DNA from: Bacteroidales bacterium
Lineage (GTDB): Bacteria; Bacteroidota; Bacteroidia; Bacteroidales; UBA932
Length of the DNA: 64,000 nucleotides
NCBI GenBank assembly: GCA_015060335.1
Contig: SUYR01000005.1
Location: forward strand, 1 to 64,000
Direction: 5' to 3'
Shown: positions 1 through 7,504 of the stretch, in pieces
Numbering within the stretch: position 1 is the stretch's first letter
How the letters are laid out: each line of letters starts with the position of its first letter
Notes under the pieces: model-generated
The model's input: the letters and a program-made list of their open reading frames with translations, nothing else
Told to the model about the DNA's origin: nothing
Databases searched by the model: none
Translations under genes and position numbers: made by a program

Positions 1-2
1 CC

Positions 3-46
3 TATTTTACGTTCCCCCCCTATTTTACGTCCACCATATTTTACGT
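3..46. repeat. Three direct copies of TATTTTACGT
   Basis: The decamer TATTTTACGT occurs at 3-12, 21-30 and 37-46, separated by short C-rich spacers. The start-to-start distances are 18 and 16 bp. It lies just upstream of rhaD and runs off the left edge of the window, so the array may be longer. The copies could be regulator-binding sites or a short tandem array; the sequence does not decide this. Confidence 0.6.
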
Positions 47-47
47 C

Positions 48-68
48 ACCCCCGACCTGATCGGGGGT
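48..68. other. GC-rich hairpin upstream of rhaD
   Basis: ACCCCCGA (48-55) and TCGGGGGT (61-68) are perfect 8-bp inverted arms around a 5-nt loop. No T-run follows on the plus strand, so it is not a classical terminator for an upstream gene. It ends 16 nt before the rhaD start codon and would sit in the rhaD leader if transcription enters from the left. Confidence 0.55.
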
Positions 69-84
69 CCAACAAAACAGAAAA

Positions 85-900
85 ATGAAACAATCAATAC
101 TACACAACCGTCCAGCCCTCCATGATGCAGTATGGCAGGTGGCGGAAACAGCCGGCTACCTTTGGGAAAAAGGTTGGGCAGAAAGAAACGGCGGCAATAT
201 TACTGTAAACATTACAGAGCATATTGACGATGAGGTGCGTACAATGCCTGCAATAAGCGATGTAAAGCCAATCGGTACAGTGCTTCCTCGTCTGAAAGGA
301 TGTTATTTCTACTGCAAGGGTACTCAGAAAAGGATGCGTGACCTTGCCCGTGACCCTATGGCAAACGGCTCGATAATCCGCATCCTCGATGACTGTGCAA
401 GCTACGAAATAATAGCTGATAATCCAGTGATGCCTACAAGCGAGCTTCCTTCGCATCTCAGCGTGCACAACTACCTGCTGGCAAAGGGCTCTCCATATCG
501 CGCATCACTCCATACTCATCCGATAGAACTTGTTGCAATGACTCATTGCCGCAGATTCATGGAGAAGGATGTTGCCACTAAGTTGCTCTGGTCAATGATT
601 CCGGAGACAAAGGCGTTCTGTCCTCGCGGGCTCGGCATGGTACCGTACCTTATGCCAAGTGGAGTCGAACTTGCCGAGGCAACAATCAAGGCGATTGATG
701 ACGACTATGATGTGGTGATGTGGGAAAAGCACGGAGTATTCGCTGTCGATACAGACATAATGTCGGCATTCGACCAGGTGGATGTGCTTAACAAAGCTGC
801 TCTGATCTATATAGCATCAAAGAATATGGGCTTCGAGCCGGAAGGCATGTCCGACGCCCAGATGAAAGAACTTACAGATACATTCGGATTACCGAAATAG
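85..900 (+). CDS. rhaD: Rhamnulose-1-phosphate aldolase
   Basis: This 271-residue cytoplasmic class II aldolase cleaves L-rhamnulose 1-phosphate to dihydroxyacetone phosphate and L-lactaldehyde, the last specific step of L-rhamnose catabolism. The sequence has the family signature GWAERNGGNITVN near residue 30. The expected metal and catalytic residues are present: Glu120 (TSELPSH), His143 and His145 (LHTHP) and His216 (WEKHG). The length is normal for the family and the first ATG gives the expected N-terminus. The rest of a rhamnose cluster would have to lie to the left of the window. Downstream it converges on the gene ending at 1057, with a hairpin repeat in between. The related fuculose aldolase FucA is much shorter, so the RhaD assignment is firm. 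Confidence 0.95.
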   Translation: MKQSILHNRPALHDAVWQVAETAGYLWEKGWAERNGGNITVNITEHIDDEVRTMPAISDVKPIGTVLPRLKGCYFYCKGTQKRMRDLARDPMANGSIIRILDDCASYEIIADNPVMPTSELPSHLSVHNYLLAKGSPYRASLHTHPIELVAMTHCRRFMEKDVATKLLWSMIPETKAFCPRGLGMVPYLMPSGVELAEATIKAIDDDYDVVMWEKHGVFAVDTDIMSAFDQVDVLNKAALIYIASKNMGFEPEGMSDAQMKELTDTFGLPK

Positions 901-932
901 CCTCTAAGAATCGTACTCATTCTTTTGTTAAC

Positions 933-1048
933 CCTGTCACGACGCAAGAGTTTTGGCTATAACTCCTGCATCGTGACAGGAAATTTCTTTTTTAGGACGT
1001 TTTCTTGCCACGACGCAAGAGAATGAGCGAAAAGTCTTGCGTCGTGAC
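933..1048. repeat. Two-hairpin intergenic element, copy 1
   Basis: The first hairpin has 20-bp arms at 933-952 and 961-980 with two mismatches that allow G-U pairing. The second has perfect 12-bp arms, CACGACGCAAGA at 1009-1020 and its complement at 1035-1046. Positions 934-1048 align without any gap to 41591-41705: the first hairpin unit is 44 nt, the spacer 31 nt and the second unit 40 nt in both. By hand, about 82 of 115 positions are identical, mostly in the stems. Here it lies between the convergent genes rhaD and 1057-1860, where it could also act as a bidirectional terminator. Confidence 0.8.
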
Positions 1049-1056
1049 ACCGACTA

Positions 1057-1860
1057 CTAAGCCTGCAGCCACTTGTATTTTGCCACGCTGTAGATAGGCA
1101 CGAAAGGCAGGAGAATAGGTGTCTTCTTTATATATGCCTGGAACTCAGGGTCTTCTCCATATACCTTTGCCTGGCGGATCTCAAGTCTGCGTGCTCCGCT
1201 GAACATCACGTAAACGATACCGATATATCCGACAGCTGCAATGACCCACTGCCAGATTGTGCAGCATGCTCCGAAACATACGATGAATGCACCTGTCCAG
1301 ATCACAAGTTCACCAAGATAGTTCGGGCAGCGGACAAGTCTGTAAAGACCTGTGTCCACGAATCTGTGCTTGTTGATCTTTTTTGCAGCCTTCTTCTGCG
1401 CATCAGCTACGCTCTCAAGTGCTACTCCGAGAGCCATCAGAGCTGCACCTATCCATGGGAATATCTCATTTACCGGAGCTCCTTCCGCCTTGTTTGCAAG
1501 ATAGAATGCAACAGGGCTAACCTGGCCCACATACAGAAGCGCACAGAAAATCCATACTGTAATCACCACGAACAGCGGTTTCTTCTTCGCAGCATCCGGT
1601 CCGTACAGGATCTTCTTATATTCCGGAGACCTTTTCTCACGTGTAAGCAGATACAGTCCGAGCCTGCATCCGAAAATAAACATCACCACACACAGAAGTG
1701 CAGTAGGAACAGTCAGTACGTCGCGGAACAGCAAGGCCAGAGCAACTGCAAGTGCAGAGATTCCGAATCCGTATCCGATGCTGAAGAAATAGATGAAATA
1801 GATCCATCCGAGTCCTGAAACGGCAAGTGAAACTGCCAGAAGAATAAGTAGATAATTCAT
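1057..1860 (-). CDS. Isoprenylcysteine methyltransferase-like membrane protein (DUF1295/steroid-reductase C-terminal type)
   Basis: This 267-residue protein is almost entirely hydrophobic, with several predicted membrane helices. Near residue 170 it carries the motif GLYRLVRCPNYLGE, followed by a late DPEFQAYIKKTPILLPF segment. These are typical of the DUF1295 and isoprenylcysteine carboxyl methyltransferase (ICMT) superfamily, whose members methylate or reduce lipid-like substrates in the inner membrane. The substrate cannot be told from sequence. The gene starts 2 bp after the stop of the metallophosphoesterase at 1863-2843, so the two form an operon. Their link may be membrane lipid or envelope metabolism, which is inference from proximity only. 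Confidence 0.8.
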   Translation of the reverse strand: MNYLLILLAVSLAVSGLGWIYFIYFFSIGYGFGISALAVALALLFRDVLTVPTALLCVVMFIFGCRLGLYLLTREKRSPEYKKILYGPDAAKKKPLFVVITVWIFCALLYVGQVSPVAFYLANKAEGAPVNEIFPWIGAALMALGVALESVADAQKKAAKKINKHRFVDTGLYRLVRCPNYLGELVIWTGAFIVCFGACCTIWQWVIAAVGYIGIVYVMFSGARRLEIRQAKVYGEDPEFQAYIKKTPILLPFVPIYSVAKYKWLQA

Positions 1861-1862
1861 GA

Positions 1863-2843
1863 CTATGATTTATTGGATTGTTTGGTCAAGGTGATTAAAG
1901 TTATTTCTGGGCGGGCCCCTATGCGGGCAGGAAAAATCGTCTCGCCCAGTCCTATGTTTACGTAGAGATATTTGCCGTTACGCGAGTAAAGCCCCTTGTT
2001 CTGTTTGAATATCAGACTGCTTGGACTCCATCCCAGCAGCGATATCTGCATTGCATGGGTGTGTCCGGACAATGTGAGAGGGATGTCTTTGCCCAGAACT
2101 TCCGCTTCCCAGTGCATAGGGTCATGGCTGAGCAGTATGCTGAACATTCCTTCAGTGCCTTCCGATGCCTTGGTCAGATCGCCATGTGAGTGGAAATGTC
2201 GGGACGGCGAAATGTTCTGCACACCGATTACGGCGATAGAGTCTTCACCCCGGCATATTTTCTCATGTGAGTCGATAAGCAGATTCCATCCCATTTCCTT
2301 TTCAGCGTGCACCAGATCTTCAACATATCTTTTTCTGGTTCCCTCATCCACATCCGTATATGGGCTGTAATCATGGTTGCCAAGGACAGACACCACACCA
2401 TCTTTCGCACTGATTCTTCTCAATATCGGTGCGGTGCTTTCAAGCTCATCCGGTGCCATGCTTATAAGGTCTCCAGTGAAAGCCACAAGGTCTGCGTCCA
2501 GCGAATTGATGAGGTCTGCCGCGCGTTCCAGCTGCTTCTCCCTTCCCACGAAGGAGCGGGCATGGATATCCGATATATGCACGATCCTGTATCCGTCAAA
2601 TCCCTCAGGCAGACTCTCGAATCCGATTTTCACTTCATTGACTTTGAACCAGTTCCTTTCCCACAATGCTCCATAGGCCACCGCCAGCGGAGGAATGACA
2701 AGCGAAACCAGACCCCACAGAAAAACCTTCCGGAATGCTACCCCGGCGCACAGGCTCACCACTCCGCTGACAGCAAGGTCCGCCACTGTCAGCGCCAGCC
2801 AGCAGAGCAGGATTATCATTGCAGTTGTAAAAGTCTCGAACAT
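1863..2843 (-). CDS. Membrane-anchored metallophosphoesterase (YkuE/YaeI-like)
   Basis: The protein has 326 residues. The N-terminus (about residues 1-60) contains two hydrophobic helices that anchor it in the inner membrane, followed by a calcineurin-like phosphoesterase domain. The metal-binding motifs appear in the right order: SDIH, TGDL, GNHD, LSHDP and SGHTHA. The YkuE/YaeI family is known for hydrolysing phosphodiester or pyrophosphate bonds in lipid-linked molecules such as UDP-diacylglucosamine. The exact substrate here is unknown. It is the first gene of an operon with 1057-1860. A -7 box on the minus strand at 2860-2867 would give a leader of only about 13 nt. Confidence 0.88.
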   Translation of the reverse strand: MFETFTTAMIILLCWLALTVADLAVSGVVSLCAGVAFRKVFLWGLVSLVIPPLAVAYGALWERNWFKVNEVKIGFESLPEGFDGYRIVHISDIHARSFVGREKQLERAADLINSLDADLVAFTGDLISMAPDELESTAPILRRISAKDGVVSVLGNHDYSPYTDVDEGTRKRYVEDLVHAEKEMGWNLLIDSHEKICRGEDSIAVIGVQNISPSRHFHSHGDLTKASEGTEGMFSILLSHDPMHWEAEVLGKDIPLTLSGHTHAMQISLLGWSPSSLIFKQNKGLYSRNGKYLYVNIGLGETIFPARIGARPEITLITLTKQSNKS

Positions 2844-2859
2844 AGTCTTTCGTCTGACG

Positions 2860-2880
2860 CAAATATAGTGCTTATCTTTG
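2860..2880. promoter_or_regulatory. Back-to-back Bacteroidota -7 boxes
   Basis: CAAATATA at 2860-2867 reads TATATTTG on the minus strand, and TATCTTTG lies at 2873-2880 on the plus strand. Both match the Bacteroidota -7 consensus TAnnTTTG. They point away from each other with only 5 bp between them, so polymerase binding at one should block the other. They would serve the metallophosphoesterase (minus) and the regulator at 2981 (plus, leader about 97 nt). No convincing -33 TTTG is seen for either. Confidence 0.55.
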
Positions 2881-2980
2881 AAATTCTGCCGAGTTTTACC
2901 GGGTAGAAACCATCGCGCAAAGCAGAAAATTTGGAAATGATGAAAATTAATTAAATTTACGGCAAATTAAATCGAAATTA

Positions 2981-5473
2981 ATGAAGACGCTGAAAATTTT
3001 AACCTTGTTTCTTCTCTTTATATCGCTTGAAATCTCTGCCCAGGGACTGATGTTCAATGGTATGGAGAATTCAATTGAAGGAAGGACTTCCTATGATGTG
3101 TTTGTGAACAGAACGCCTAAATTCAATGATGTCCTGAAGATAGAATTTTCGTTGTCCATGTATCTTCCTTCGGATTTTGGCTACATATTGAGGATAAAGA
3201 ACAATGAGAATGAGAGAATATTCAATCTTTTGTATTCCGGCAAGACATGGGATGATACCTATCCTTTCCGATTGAACGAGGAGGGCAAATCTACCATCAT
3301 CAAGGCAGATGTCCCACATGATTATATAGAGCTTGGCAAATGGATGCAGGTATCACTGGAGTTTGCGATGGCTGACGGGACTGTTGTCCTGAAGGTGGAT
3401 GATTATGTGTTTGAGACAAAGATTGCTCCAATGTCTTCAAGCTGGCGTCCGGTCATAAATTTCGGAAAAAGTGATTATATGATCGATGTCCCTTCCATGG
3501 CGGTAAAGAATCTGACGGTCTCTGATTTGAGAAAGACCTTTCTGTTTCCTCTTAATGAGTCGGAAGGCGTTGAGGTCAAGGGGATTAACGGCAAGACTTA
3601 TGGTGCGGTAAGCAATCCTTCGTGGCTGATGCACAAATCATACAAGTGGGATGAAGTCGCATCTTTTTCATCACAGACCAGAGCCGGTGTAAATTACGAC
3701 AATATCAGAAAGAACCTGGTATATTATAATAGGGATTCGGTATATGTATATGATTTTATCAATAAGGAATCCCGCATGCAGAAATACGAAGCTCCATGTC
3801 CGGTGGAAACATATTTAGGCAGCAGTTTTGTCAACCCATATGATTCATTGCTGTATGTCTATGAGCCATATGTAGAGGATGGAACCCTGTCTGTGCCGAC
3901 AATGGCCTCATATGATCCGGGTGCAAATACATGGACAGTAAGAAGTAATGATACATTGCCTATAAGGTTTCATCATCACAGTTCCTATCTGGATGAGAAC
4001 AGGAAGAAGTTTGTCTTTTTTGGGGGATTCGGAAGTATGATATACAACGGAGACTTCTATTCATGTGACCTGGGCAGTTTCCAGTGGCAGAAGGATACTC
4101 TTCCTGCCGGGGACAGGATACACCCGAGATATTTTACTTCATTAGGTTATTCTTCGTCAGAGGATGCATTGTATGTGTTCGGAGGTATGGGCAATGAATC
4201 CGGAGAACAGATAGTAGGCCGGCATTATTTTTATGACCTTTATCGTCTGGATCTGAATAGTGGTGTCAATACGATAATCTGGGGCAAGGACAGGCATCTT
4301 GACTGGAAGGAAGAGAATATGGTTCCGGTCCGTAATATGATCCTGTACGACGGCGGTTTCTATACGGTGTGTTATCCGGAGTTTCTTACCAATTCGTATC
4401 TTCAGCTGTATTATTTTGATATAGAGAGCGCTACGTATAGTAAACTGTGTAATAAGATACCGATACGTTCAGATAAGATATCCACTAATGCTAATCTCTA
4501 TTTTGATCAGGATCTGCGTCTGTTGATTCTCACAGTAATGGAATCGCCAGATGATGTAAGCTCTCAATTGAGGGTGTACGCACTCTCGTTCCCTCCATTG
4601 ACGGATGCTGAATATCTGGCAGCATCGAGAAAATCCCATGTCTGGGTTGTCCTGGTTGCCGCGTTGTTGGTGTTTATGGTAATCGCTTCAGTAATCTATG
4701 CCCGGGAGCAGAAGAAAACGAAGCGTGCAAAGGATAATCCCGTCATTTTGGGAAGGAAACGATATCTTGTGGAGCAGAGACCAAATTCGATCTGTCTGTT
4801 CGGAGGCTTTTCTGCATTGGATGTGAAAGGTAATGAGGTCCAGTTCCCGTATCAGCAGAAGAAGTTATTATGCCTCATTATCAAGTATAGTCTTGATGAC
4901 GGAATTTCTTCTGTCCGCCTGAGCAAGATAATGTGGCCGGATAAGTCGGAGGATAAGGTCAAGAATTCAAGAGGCGTGGCGATCAATCATTTGAGACGGC
5001 TTCTTGAAAATTTCGAGGGTGCATCGCTGGTTTATGAGAACAGTCATTTTAAGCTTGAGTGCTCCGGGGGCTTCTCTTGCGATTGGATTGATTTCCGTCG
5101 CGAGTTGCTTCTCGACCATCCGGATATGGAAAAGGTGATGCCGATTGTGTCCAGAGGCAAGTTCCTGCCGTTTATGGAGGATCCTGTTTTTGACTCGTTG
5201 AAGGAAAAGACAGAATCGCTGCTTATAAATATATTGACTGCTGAACTTATGAAGTGTTACGAGAGAAAGCAGTATATCAATGTTGTCGATCTTGCGGATG
5301 TGGTTTTTCATACCGATCCGCTTAACGAACAGACTTTGATATGTCAGTTGAATGCTCTTGTCAAGCTCAAGAGAACCGAAGACGCTCTGGTCCGTTTTTC
5401 GGCATTTGTCAAGGAATACTCTGCAATGTACGATGCCGAATACAAACATGAATTCAACAGTCTCATAAAATGA
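2981..5473 (+). CDS. Membrane-spanning Kelch/LamG-like sensor with cytoplasmic winged-helix and BTAD-like DNA-binding domain
   Basis: The 830-residue protein begins with a signal peptide (residues 1-20), then a concanavalin/LamG-like beta-sandwich region (about 25-190). A Kelch-type beta-propeller follows (about 215-545), with blade motifs such as FVFFGGFG and LYVFGGMG. A single membrane helix lies at about 552-573. The cytoplasmic part has a winged-helix-like segment (about 600-695, with KLLCLIIKYSL and RGVAINHLRRLLE) and an alpha-helical TPR/BTAD-like region (about 700-830) as in SARP-type activators. No kinase or receiver domain is present, so it looks like a one-component signal transducer linking the periplasm to DNA. 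It lies directly upstream of the alpha-mannan genes and probably activates them in response to a mannan fragment; that role is inferred. Its promoter is the plus-strand box at 2873-2880. Confidence 0.75.
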   Translation: MKTLKILTLFLLFISLEISAQGLMFNGMENSIEGRTSYDVFVNRTPKFNDVLKIEFSLSMYLPSDFGYILRIKNNENERIFNLLYSGKTWDDTYPFRLNEEGKSTIIKADVPHDYIELGKWMQVSLEFAMADGTVVLKVDDYVFETKIAPMSSSWRPVINFGKSDYMIDVPSMAVKNLTVSDLRKTFLFPLNESEGVEVKGINGKTYGAVSNPSWLMHKSYKWDEVASFSSQTRAGVNYDNIRKNLVYYNRDSVYVYDFINKESRMQKYEAPCPVETYLGSSFVNPYDSLLYVYEPYVEDGTLSVPTMASYDPGANTWTVRSNDTLPIRFHHHSSYLDENRKKFVFFGGFGSMIYNGDFYSCDLGSFQWQKDTLPAGDRIHPRYFTSLGYSSSEDALYVFGGMGNESGEQIVGRHYFYDLYRLDLNSGVNTIIWGKDRHLDWKEENMVPVRNMILYDGGFYTVCYPEFLTNSYLQLYYFDIESATYSKLCNKIPIRSDKISTNANLYFDQDLRLLILTVMESPDDVSSQLRVYALSFPPLTDAEYLAASRKSHVWVVLVAALLVFMVIASVIYAREQKKTKRAKDNPVILGRKRYLVEQRPNSICLFGGFSALDVKGNEVQFPYQQKKLLCLIIKYSLDDGISSVRLSKIMWPDKSEDKVKNSRGVAINHLRRLLENFEGASLVYENSHFKLECSGGFSCDWIDFRRELLLDHPDMEKVMPIVSRGKFLPFMEDPVFDSLKEKTESLLINILTAELMKCYERKQYINVVDLADVVFHTDPLNEQTLICQLNALVKLKRTEDALVRFSAFVKEYSAMYDAEYKHEFNSLIK

Positions 5474-5554
5474 TTTACAGGCAGGTTAAGTAAGAAATGT
5501 GAAATTAATTTTGGTGTTAATCTTTTAATAATCCTAAAATTAATCCCGGTCACG

Positions 5555-5562
5555 TATGTTTG
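5555..5562 (+). promoter_or_regulatory. Putative -7 box of the mannan locus
   Basis: TATGTTTG matches the Bacteroidota -7 consensus TAnnTTTG. It would start transcription near 5566, about 31 nt before the ATG at 5598. No clear TTTG is found at the -33 position, which fits a promoter that needs an activator. It is the best candidate promoter for the 5598-18739 genes. Confidence 0.5.
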
Positions 5563-5597
5563 TGCCATAAAACAAACAATCACTAACCAATCATTTT

Positions 5598-7439
5598 ATG
5601 AAAACCTCTAAAATTTTGAATCTCATAGCCGGCATGTTTGCCGTATGTGCTATGACATTGGGTGTTTCTGCATGTCAGGAGGACCCGTCAGAACAGCCTG
5701 AAACAAAAGGAACCATTCAGGGTACAGTAGTTGATAATCTTGGCAATCCGGTTGAGGGTGTGACTGTAGCAGTATCGGATGTCGAAGGAACTGTCGCTAC
5801 TGCAGCAGACGGTACATTCAAAGTGGAGGATGTCGATATCGACAGACACACACTCAAATTTACAAAATCCGGTTATCTTGAGGCAAGCACATCTGTTTCA
5901 GCAGCCAAGTTTGTTGATGGTGTAGCCACTGTCGATGTGACAATCCAGATTGCAAACGCAAGGATTTCAGGAAAGGTTCTGGATGCACAGGCTGAGAATA
6001 CTCCTCTCGCAGGCGTACTCGTAAGCATCAGTGAAACCAGAAATGTCACTACCGGAGAGGATGGCTCATATCTTTTCGAGGATCTTCTTATTCAGGATTA
6101 TACTCTTACATTTACAAAGCAGGGATATCCTACGGCAACCAAGAATGTGACACCTTCTGATTTTGTCGATGGAGTAGCTCAGATAGCTGATTTCGGAATG
6201 GGCGCATCTGAAATCCTTCGCGGACTTACCATCAATGAACTCAAAAATGCAGAAAAGTGGTACTATAATGCATACCGTGGAGGTAGAAACGGTGATGACT
6301 ATCCTCACTTCGACTGGTCAACTGACTTTATGTGTACTCTCCATGGCTTCGTAGGCTGGTGGGAAGAGCAGAATGAAGGAACTACAATCCAGATCAGAAA
6401 TCGCGCAGAGGATGGAGATCAGGAGCGTCCTGCAGACGATCAGATGTTCGATTCATACCTTTATGGTAGCAAGATGATTACTGATGACAACAAGATCCTT
6501 ACAGTAAAAGCAAGAACTCATGCTGCTTCTGCCGAGGCTCCTTGTCATTGGGCAGTGATGGTTGTCGATCTTTCTGAGGCAGATCCTAAGGCTGTTGTCG
6601 TAGGTGAGAAGCAGACTCTTGCAAGCGAGAACTATACTGATATCAACTTTGATCTTAGCGCATATGTAGGAAAGGAAGTTGTAATTGCAATCGGTACCTT
6701 CAGGATGGAGACTGGTGACTATTGGAAGCAACTTGTTCTTCGTCGTCTTGCTTTCGGACCTGCGGCAACTACTGAGTGGAATTGGCTTTCTGGAAAAGAG
6801 GTAACAGGTCTTGAGGGTTGGAAACTCACTGAGGAGATGGTCCGTTCTACTATGACAATAGACCAGAAAGTGTTGACTGCAATCAGTGAAGTGGGTGGTA
6901 ACCGCGACAATTACAGAGATGCTTACCAGTCTTGGAAAGAAGCTGGCCATATCGGATACTGGTGGTCTTTCATGCCTGTAAAGAAGGATCCGGAGCCATT
7001 CCCAAGCGAGGGATTCGTCATCAAGACAAGACACGATGCTCCTGTGGATATGACCAAGCCAGAGGCTTATTTCTACGCAAAATATGCAATTGCAGCCGGT
7101 GCGGACAAACTTACTCTCAAGGCAAGAAACTTCAGCTCTGCAAATCCTACATACTTCGGTCTGGTAGCTATAACAGAAGATATGACAGTAACACCTCTTG
7201 TTCCGAAATTTACTCCTGGCGAGGGTGTTGAGAATAATATGGGCGAGGCAGTCGGAGGTCAGCTCTTCAAGTTCATCAATGAGGACGGTGGCCAGGGAAA
7301 TCCTGAGAAGTATGCTACATTCGAATATGACCTTTCTGCTTTCGACGGAAAGAACGTAGTGCTTGCTCTTGGAGTTGTCAAAGGCGAAGAGTCAAATAAC
7401 GAGGACAAGCTCTGCATATATAGCATCACACTTAATTAA
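5598..7439 (+). CDS. Lipoprotein with two carboxypeptidase-regulatory-like domains and carbohydrate-binding-like modules
   Basis: The 613-residue protein has a lipoprotein signal with the lipidated Cys at 26 (GVSAC, then acidic QED, which favours surface display). Two tandem carboxypeptidase-regulatory-like/Ig-like domains follow (about 36-120 and 121-200), each with the pattern V-D-x-x-G-N/T-P-x-x-G-V. The rest (about 205-613) appears to be two beta-sandwich modules, each ending in a similar strand pair (NFDLSAYVGKEVVIAIG and EYDLSAFDGKNVVLALG). No catalytic motif was recognised. The position before GH76-SusC-SusD suggests a surface glycan-binding protein of the mannan system. A strong terminator follows directly, so its mRNA may be more abundant than that of the genes behind it. 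Confidence 0.65.
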   Translation: MKTSKILNLIAGMFAVCAMTLGVSACQEDPSEQPETKGTIQGTVVDNLGNPVEGVTVAVSDVEGTVATAADGTFKVEDVDIDRHTLKFTKSGYLEASTSVSAAKFVDGVATVDVTIQIANARISGKVLDAQAENTPLAGVLVSISETRNVTTGEDGSYLFEDLLIQDYTLTFTKQGYPTATKNVTPSDFVDGVAQIADFGMGASEILRGLTINELKNAEKWYYNAYRGGRNGDDYPHFDWSTDFMCTLHGFVGWWEEQNEGTTIQIRNRAEDGDQERPADDQMFDSYLYGSKMITDDNKILTVKARTHAASAEAPCHWAVMVVDLSEADPKAVVVGEKQTLASENYTDINFDLSAYVGKEVVIAIGTFRMETGDYWKQLVLRRLAFGPAATTEWNWLSGKEVTGLEGWKLTEEMVRSTMTIDQKVLTAISEVGGNRDNYRDAYQSWKEAGHIGYWWSFMPVKKDPEPFPSEGFVIKTRHDAPVDMTKPEAYFYAKYAIAAGADKLTLKARNFSSANPTYFGLVAITEDMTVTPLVPKFTPGEGVENNMGEAVGGQLFKFINEDGGQGNPEKYATFEYDLSAFDGKNVVLALGVVKGEESNNEDKLCIYSITLN

Positions 7440-7455
7440 TCATATATACAATCAT

Positions 7456-7492
7456 GCCGTTGCAGGGTTCAAGGACCCTGCGGCGGTTTTTA
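7456..7492 (+). terminator. Rho-independent terminator or attenuator before GH76
   Basis: GCAGGGT (7462-7468) pairs with ACCCTGC (7475-7481) around a TCAAGG loop. The outer GCCG/CGGC bases extend the stem, and a TTTTTAT run follows. It lies 17 nt after the stop at 7439 and 13 nt before the GH76 start. No separate promoter fits in the remaining space, so partial read-through into GH76-SusC is likely. Confidence 0.8.
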
Positions 7493-7504
7493 TAGTCAGT
7501 GGAA

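Noticed and set aside
3..46. Possible CRISPR-like array in the three decamers
   Set aside because: The repeats are only 10 bp, the spacers are 6-8 bp, and no cas gene is present.
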